DNA of 64,000 nucleotides from contig LR746272.1 of NCBI GenBank assembly GCA_902729315.2, positions 11,836,327 through 11,900,326 on the forward strand, written 5' to 3'. Positions within the stretch are counted from its first letter, which is position 1. Every line of letters starts with the position of its first letter. Both the position numbers and the translations under genes were made by a program. This document shows positions 58,198 through 64,000 of the stretch, one piece after another. Source of the stretch: Spirodela intermedia. Lineage: Eukaryota; Streptophyta; Magnoliopsida; Alismatales; Araceae. Below the pieces are notes generated by a model. The model was not told where the DNA came from. It ran no database searches and saw only the letters and a program-made list of their open reading frames with translations.

Positions 58198-60897
58198 ATG
58201 GAGATGGCGGATCTCCACAAGGTGTGGGAGATAAAGGCTCTCAAAAGGCCCCGAGGAGATGAGGCGAGGAGGATTCTTGAGAATGTGGCGAAACAGGTGC
58301 AGCCGATAATGCGGAGGCGTAAATGGAGGGTCAAGGTTCTCTCCGAGTTCTGGTATCCGTAGATTCGTCTCTCTTGTTGTTTATTGTATAAAAAAATTGG
58401 ATTGCTTTCCTGGTAGTGAAAACTTTGGATCTTAATCGAAAATCTGTGGAATGTGCAGCCCGGCGAATTCGTCCCTCCTGGGTTTGAATGTGGGGAGAGG
58501 CGTGCACGTCAAGCTGCGTCTGCGGAGGCCAAGGGGGGACCTAGATTTCTTTTCTTACGAGGAGGTTCTGGACACGATGCTGCACGAGCTTTGTCATATA
58601 GAGCATGGTCCTCACAACGCTTTGTTCTACAAGCTCTGGGATGATATCAGAAAGGCGAGTTTCCCCCGACTCTCTCAAAGGAATTTCTTTTCGTCAGATA
58701 GTATCATATTCGGCAATACAGGGATATTATCCGTCATATATATAGGTTCTCAAACTTCTTACTCGCCCGTGAAGAGGGGTCAGTTTTGCTGTCCATATTT
58801 ATGTAATGTGCATTATATGCAACGCCCTTGGCATCAAGAAATAGGTTTCCCTGTGTGTAACAAAGTTTGACTTCTTGCTATGTTTTGCATTCTCATATCA
58901 CGCTTATGATGTAATTTTTTTGCAATCATATTCTTCTAAGAGTGTCAATTGTGATACCAAAATTTTTGCGCCAGAAGATAATGCGTCGTAAGATTCTAGA
59001 ATCCGTTGCTAGACTACGAGGAAAGCTCATTTTTTATCCAAACTGTAGCTGTACCTTGGATGGGTACGTCAATAGATGTATTGACCTTACTAATTTTTCT
59101 TACATGAACTTTTGATCACAAACCGCAAAACTGCAAATTAACAAAGGCTTTTCTGAGGTCCTGGAAGAGTACCATTCATTCAAAACGATAATTGTCACTT
59201 ATTCATCGCTTATCTCTGCAGGAATGTGAGGAGCTGATAACAAAGGGGATAATTGTCACTGGACAGGGTTTTGATGTTCCTGGAAGACGACTGGGTGGAG
59301 TTTCTAGGCAACCTCCTCTGTCATCTCTTGGGAAAACTGCTTTGGTCGCAGCAGAGAAGCGTAAATTGATTGCCAGTTTATTACCTTCAGGTCCAAAACG
59401 TCTAGGGGGGGATAGCAGTATCATGGCTTCTCTAACACCAGTTCAAGCTGCTGCCATGGCTGCTGAGAGGCGGATTCTCGATGATCTGTGGTGTGCTTCT
59501 GAATCCTGTGTACACTCTAGTGTTGTAGATGTGTCTGATGATGACGTGGATAATCAGTTTTTTAAGAGATCGTTAGAGACGCTGAACAGATCCTTGACTT
59601 CTGGGAAAGATACCTCGAGTGCCACATCCCAAGGTCAGGTTGACGCTCATGGTGAGCTTTACAGCAATGAGAGAGGTGGGAAGCGCATCCGAAGTGCTTG
59701 CTCAAGTATAGATTCTGGTTGCAGTATGGCTGGTGATCATTTAAGCCCTTCAACATCTGGTTCTGTATCCATCTACAATTCAGTAGACAACAGAGATTAC
59801 GGGACGATTTGGGAATGCAGTGTGTGCACCCTGTTCAATAAGGTAGGAGCCTCCCATTGGTTTATATATATCTGAGTTCTAGCTATGTTTTTATTTCTCT
59901 TTATGTCTCCGATATTATCGTGCCATGTAATTGTATGTGAAGTATGCCCAATCGTTAACATATGCACTTCTTGGCACACAAACTTGTTGTGTATTTTAAT
60001 TCATTTATATGTACTGAATCATTTATATTGTGAGAGTGCATATTCAAAGAGTTTATTTTTCAAAGGTGGAGAGGCGGCTTCAGTCATAAATCTGATGATT
60101 TGGGTGAATTGCATTACTTTTATGTCATTTAAAATCTTAAGCCAATAATCTACAAAAGTTGCGTCAGTAGATTTTTGCCGTTTTTGTTTCTCAATACATA
60201 TCAGAAAGGTGTTTGCTGGCTGTTGCAATCAGAGGATCTTCTTTGTCTATGGATTTTAATGCACACGCTGACATGAAGCTGTCAAACCTTTCAAAGCCGG
60301 TATTTCCTAGGATTAATATGATGTCTCTTGTAGTTCGCATGCATTTCTTCCAATCTCATGTAATACCTTTTTCATATTAAGGTTTATTACCTGACGTCTG
60401 CTCTTTTCATCCATTTTGTTCCCAATTTCTTCTATGCATTCTATGTGCGTAAAACCCAAAAAGGAAGGGTTGGGTAGTACCTTCTAATAAATGAAACTAG
60501 CCTAGACAGCATGACCTTCTTTTGGCACAACGAGGTGGCTTTAAATGGTTTTGCTTATCTTCCCTTATTCTGCTGGGTATTTTTTGAAATTTTCATACGT
60601 TCTCATCATCCCGTAAATAATGCCAAAAAATTGCCATAATTTTAATTACGCAGTTTGGTGTGTTACTATGAATTTTTCTCATGCTGTTATTGGTTGAAGC
60701 CGCAGCCATTAGCTCTGGCTTGTGATGCGTGCGGTTCTGAGAGGCCTAAAGACACTGGAGGTATATCAAAGACCTGGTCCTGCAGATTTTGTACCCTCGA
60801 CAACAACATGAAGCTGGAGAAATGTTCGGCATGTGGGGAGTGGAGGTACTCGCGTGGTGCTCCTACGTCCACTCGAGCACCGAATTTTGGTACTTGA
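58198..60897 (+). CDS. WSS1A: DNA-dependent metalloprotease WSS1 (WLM domain, two RanBP2-type zinc fingers)
   Basis: Four exons (58198-58352, 58459-58654, 59222-59842, 60706-60897) join to 1164 bases and 387 residues. The WLM domain covers about residues 1-200: VWEIKALKRPRGDEARRIL, KWRVKVLSEFCP, GLNVGRGVHVKLRLR, then the zinc protease motif HELCHIEHGPH with ligands His94, His98, His104 and catalytic Glu95. GQGFDVPGRRLGG and ERRILDDLWC follow. Two C-terminal zinc fingers have the W-x-C-x2-C-x3-N-x6-C-x2-C pattern (WECSVCTLFNKPLALACDACG and WSCRFCTLDNN..CSACG). WSS1/SPRTN-class proteases digest proteins crosslinked to DNA, including topoisomerase adducts; the enzyme is nuclear. Intron 2 begins with GC. 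An alternative acceptor six bases upstream of exon 4 would add Pro-Gln inside finger 1. An ATG at 58204 is an alternative start. Confidence 0.95.
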
Positions 60898-61327
60898 TTG
60901 CTGCAACGATCAAGGTACACAATTCTTAAGAAAGGAATGTCTGAATACATGCATGAATATAATCTTTTAAAAGGGTTGCTGCAAATATTTATCCCCCTTC
61001 AACATAGAGAATGTTCATCGCCCAGCATCATAGAGGTACCATATATGTTGATTTGTATGTGTATATACACATATATACTTCTTTTTTTTGGGGGGGGGGG
61101 GGTGTGGGGGTAGTGTTCCTCTCGCTCTATCTCTCTGACAGGCACAACAAAGTTTGAAGCTATATTTGGAGGTTTTGTTGTCTTTATAACACTGGTCATG
61201 GGAGTATTATTTTTCGTCATCCCAAGATAGGGACTTTGAGAGGTTGTCTTGGGGCTGTCAAAAGGATTTTAACGAGGAATTGCTGCTACACGTAGCACTG
61301 CTTGTAGCGCCAGTGGAGGTCCTCTGT
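60898..61327. other. Convergent gap between WSS1 and the tetraspanin exon
   Basis: WSS1 3' flank with a poly-G run at about 61089-61102. No gene seen. Confidence 0.5.
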
Positions 61328-61517
61328 CTATGTGCTGCTAAAGGCACTGCAGGCGGCACTGTACACATAGAGCAGGGTGATGGCGGCAGCGACGAGCACA
61401 AGCTTGGCCTTCCTCCACTCCTCCCTGAGGCTCCCCAGTAGGCCCGCTTGGCATGACCCACAGCTGTAGTAGGGCTCCTCCTCATCGTTGCTCCATGCAT
61501 CGTAGTCTGATGTGCAC
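61328..61517 (-). pseudogene. Last exon of a tetraspanin gene, 5' part not present here
   Basis: After an acceptor (CTCAAG/GTGCAC) the frame reads CTSDYDAWSNDEEEPYYSCG then SCQAGLLGSLREEWRKAKLV and a final membrane helix (LVLVAAAITLLYVYSAACSAF), ending SST-stop. This matches the end of the large extracellular loop and TM4 of plant tetraspanins (TET family), including the W-SND and C-x2-CxAG pattern. Tetraspanins organise membrane microdomains. No exon for TM1-TM3 or the first part of the loop lies upstream in the window; decayed retroelement DNA begins about 540 bases away. Either the gene has a very long intron holding the element and continues beyond 64000, or it is a broken remnant. The visible exon itself is intact. 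Confidence 0.7.
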
Positions 61518-62054
61518 CTTGAGATAATGGAGGTAAGACATTGAAGTTCCATAGAAATGGGGCTGACAGCCGCTAGAATTTGCTCAACTTTCCAAAATAT
61601 AAAATAGAGAACGAGGACACAGCAGAGAGTTGAGAGAGGGAGGGAGAGAGAGAGGAAAAGAAACTTAGAAACCTGAAGGGACTCTTTTGTAATGGGATAG
61701 GGGTGACTGGTTTGAGACATTCAGTCTCCAAGACTTCGTAGAGGCTCTATAACAATTTTTCCTTTCTTCCCTTTTCGTAGCTGGGTTTCTTATGGTGAGC
61801 TGCTCTTGCCCTTTGTTTGACTAGTCAACATGACCATGGAATCTTCTTTGACCACTCCTGATCTGAGGATAACGAACTGGCTATTCTGATTCGGTGATAT
61901 TGAGTTGGTTGTTCTTGTTGCCGTTGGTGATTCGTTTCTAGCGGTTCTTGATCTGATGATAGCGGTATGGTTATTTTGATTTGTAGATCTTGAACTTGTT
62001 GGCTTATCCTTTATTTCTAAGATGTTGTAAATGAGCCACCTGTTCAGTATCTAA
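61518..62054 (-). other. Possible LTR or flank of the Ty3/gypsy element
   Basis: The element's polypurine tract lies at 62055-62067 on the minus strand, so its 3' LTR should follow here. The DNA holds a degenerate 90-base direct repeat (about 61858-61917 and 61948-62008, both with TGATCTGA.GATA words). The LTR end could not be fixed because the partner LTR is outside the window. Confidence 0.35.
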
Positions 62055-62067
62055 CTCCCCCCCCTAT
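62055..62067 (-). other. Polypurine tract of the Ty3/gypsy element
   Basis: On the minus strand it reads ATAGGGGGGGGAG, directly after the end of the polyprotein, where plus-strand DNA priming occurs in LTR retroelements. Confidence 0.65.
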
Positions 62068-62346
62068 GAGATTCACCTTGTCCTCAAGGTGAAAGTCGGA
62101 GACTTAGTAATGTGTGACGTGAGTGGACTCCCATGTGGCTCTGGCAACAAGTAAGTCGCACCACTTTATAAGGACTTCTGGGCCAGATGTGCTGTGGCGG
62201 ATGGCTTGAACCCTGGTGGGCTTTATGATCCTCGTGAGGTCCTTGTTTAGTTGGAGAGGGCTGATTGGGTATGGGATGGGAGAGCCTTCTGCCCTTTGGA
62301 GCAGAGACACATGAAAGATAGGGTAAATCCAGCTAGAGGAAAACAT
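62068..62346 (-). pseudogene. Ty3/gypsy polyprotein C-terminus (integrase tail, chromodomain-like)
   Basis: The frame reads YPIFHVSLLQRAEGSP, then EVLIKWCDL and ATWEST, the family pattern of HPVFHVS, VLVQW and ATWE. A TAA stop at 62104-62106 interrupts it, after which the same frame continues FHLEDKVNLIGGGVRY, the usual end of such polyproteins. Confidence 0.8.
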
Positions 62347-62828
62347 AATTGTTTTGCTAAAATTTGACTGATAGAGTAATTAGTGCTCAACATCTTGTTG
62401 CAGTGGCGGTCCTTGAATATTGGTGAATAATGCTGGAATTAAAGGCTTCTCTTTCTACGTGAGGGAAGATGGATCGCTCAAGGTGGTTTGCTCTATCAAT
62501 TGATATAGTTCAAGAAAGACATCGTCCTTTTTTATACATATAGATAGAAAATTTTGGGCAAGCTATCATTACCTTTGGCGATTCAACATGAAGAGTCACC
62601 AACCCTTCTTCAATTATGAAGGATAGAGTCAAGCACTTGAAGTTCAGCTCAATTCTTTTCCTAGTCTTCATCCATTAGATTCCAAGGACAACATCTATGC
62701 TGGTGAATAGTAAGACCAGCATGTCTTCGCAGATGGTCAATGTCTATAGACTGATGGAGACTCCTAGGTAAATTTACGACCCAACGACATTCTCTTCAGT
62801 TCCCATAGTCACTTGGTAGGTTGTGACA

Positions 62829-63098
62829 CTAGAAACATGAAGTTCTAGATTGCAGACTAACCTGCAGCTTATAAAGCTGTGTCACCCCACTATCAACCAA
62901 GATGGTGACCAGCTTCAACTCGAGGTTATTCATGTCCTCCAAGCTGATCAATTTGTTGCCTTCCATCTCCAAAACTGTTGGATCTTCTAAAAGGAAATTA
63001 GATTCTTCTAGGGAGAAGAGGATCAATAACTCTTTCTTACACTTGTGTCCCGACGAAATTTTTTCATTACAGTGGACTAGAGGCCCTGTGTTTGTCAC
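62829..63098 (-). pseudogene. Ty3/gypsy gag zinc knuckle and start of protease
   Basis: The frame holds HCNEKISSGHKCKKE, a degenerate CCHC knuckle, and VTILVDSGVTQLYKL, matching the aspartic protease start ILVDSGSTHNF with the catalytic Asp-Ser-Gly preserved. Confidence 0.75.
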
Positions 63099-64000
63099 AA
63101 TTGGATCTCAACCACGATGAGGTTGATTTGTCTCCGTTTGTCAAGGGCCACATGTTCTACTCTGTAGGTAAAACTTGAGGCTATTGCTTGTGATCCACAA
63201 GGGATTCTTAGCTCTAGAGCTCCTTGTTACATCACTTCTTGGTTTCCTATACCTAAATCTCCTGGCCATAGGGTGCGATTTTTAGATGTTACTCATTTCT
63301 ACCATAGTGCTAATCTTCAACTCCACCTATTGTGCGGTCCTCGTGATCGTCCCCAGGCCTTGGGGGTTTAGCATGCCAACTTCTACTCTGATGTCCTTCT
63401 GCAAACCCTTGAGAAAAGTGCTATCCAAGATAAGTTCATGCATATTTCAGATTAATCCTGAATATAACTCAAATTCTTCCTTATACTTTGTCACAATTCC
63501 ATGTTGTATGAGCTCTAAGAATTGTTGACAAAGAGTAAATGTGGGTTTGGGGTGAAATCGAACTAGAAGGTTGGCCTTCAGATCCTCTCAATTACAGAAT
63601 GGTCACATGTTATCTCCTATTTGAACCATAAAAGTGCATGTCCGTCAAGACTGAGGCTGGTGATGGATAATTTCTTGGGCCCTAATAGTATGTAAATTGA
63701 AAAATAAGTTTGGCCTTAAATACCCAGCTCTTTAGGTTGATCTCCATGAATAGGAGAAGCTCTAATGTCTCCCATGCCACTGCTCCGGAGATTCTCATTA
63801 GAAATTGACCCCCGATCATGAGTCTTGGGATTGGAATTAAGGAGTCCCGAGAGATCCTCATGACCTCCTTTGTCACCGGAGTCAAGGTTGAATCAGCCTT
63901 GGCTAGATACACTGGGGTGAAATTTTCTCTTTCTCAGTCCATGAGATGAGGAGTTCGATCAATCGATGTAGCACCTCAATCACTTGAGTCATTGCGGTGA

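Larger units (their letters stand above)
62055..64000 (-). mobile_element. Decayed, internally deleted Ty3/gypsy LTR retrotransposon (right end beyond the window)
   Basis: Read on the minus strand the order is gag, zinc knuckle, protease start, chromodomain-like C-terminus, polypurine tract, which is the Ty3/gypsy order. Gag-like words survive near 63912-63680 (SLDGHALLWFK after a frameshift). Reverse transcriptase, RNase H and the integrase core, normally over 2 kb, are missing: only about 480 bases separate the protease part from the C-terminal part. Stops and shifts break every domain, so the copy cannot encode its own mobility. The element continues right of base 64000. Confidence 0.8.

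Overview
This is a nuclear window from a flowering plant. Its genes are split by AG-ended introns, it contains plant-only families (SCD1, CBL10, an LLM-type GATA factor, CGLD27, cytokinin dehydrogenase), it has many long GA/CT microsatellites, and it ends in a decayed Ty3/gypsy element. The sequence does not fix the species or order. Gene models were built by reading exon translations, splice sites and codon phase by eye; every multi-exon total given here closes in frame.

Layout: 1-6635 (-) N-terminal half of SCD1, running off the left edge; 7935-8510 (-) PRA1-family protein; 9323-13023 (+) CBL10-type calcium sensor, head to head with PRA1; 16060-17013 (+) B-class GATA factor with LLM tail; 17-23.6 kb gene-poor, with a 3.8 kb AT-rich block of decayed repeats; 23669-26664 (-) plastid protein CGLD27; 27460-31169 (+) uncharacterised protein with a C2-like N-terminus and an 11-residue repeat, head to head with CGLD27; 33365-37600 (+) anchored coiled-coil protein; 38014-39001 (+) small membrane protein; 39524-46111 (-) alpha/beta hydrolase; 47011-49479 (-) cytokinin dehydrogenase; 49.5-57.8 kb gene-poor, with CT-rich tandem repeats and a 29-bp foldback; 57819-58036 (-) an unidentified first exon, divergent from 58198-60897 (+) the DNA-repair protease WSS1, with an E2F consensus between the two start regions; 61328-61517 (-) the last exon of a tetraspanin; 62055-64000 (-) an internally deleted Ty3/gypsy element.

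The genes do not form one pathway. They cover membrane traffic (SCD1, PRA1), calcium signalling (CBL10), cytokinin breakdown and a GATA type often linked to cytokinin response, plastid function (CGLD27) and DNA-protein crosslink repair (WSS1). I found no clearly new biological system. The observations most worth checking are three GC-AG introns, three stop-free introns whose length is a multiple of three, the E2F site at the WSS1 divergent promoter with its unidentified partner exon, a 33-bp coding minisatellite, a near-perfect 63-bp foldback, and a retroelement lying beside a tetraspanin that lacks its 5' part.
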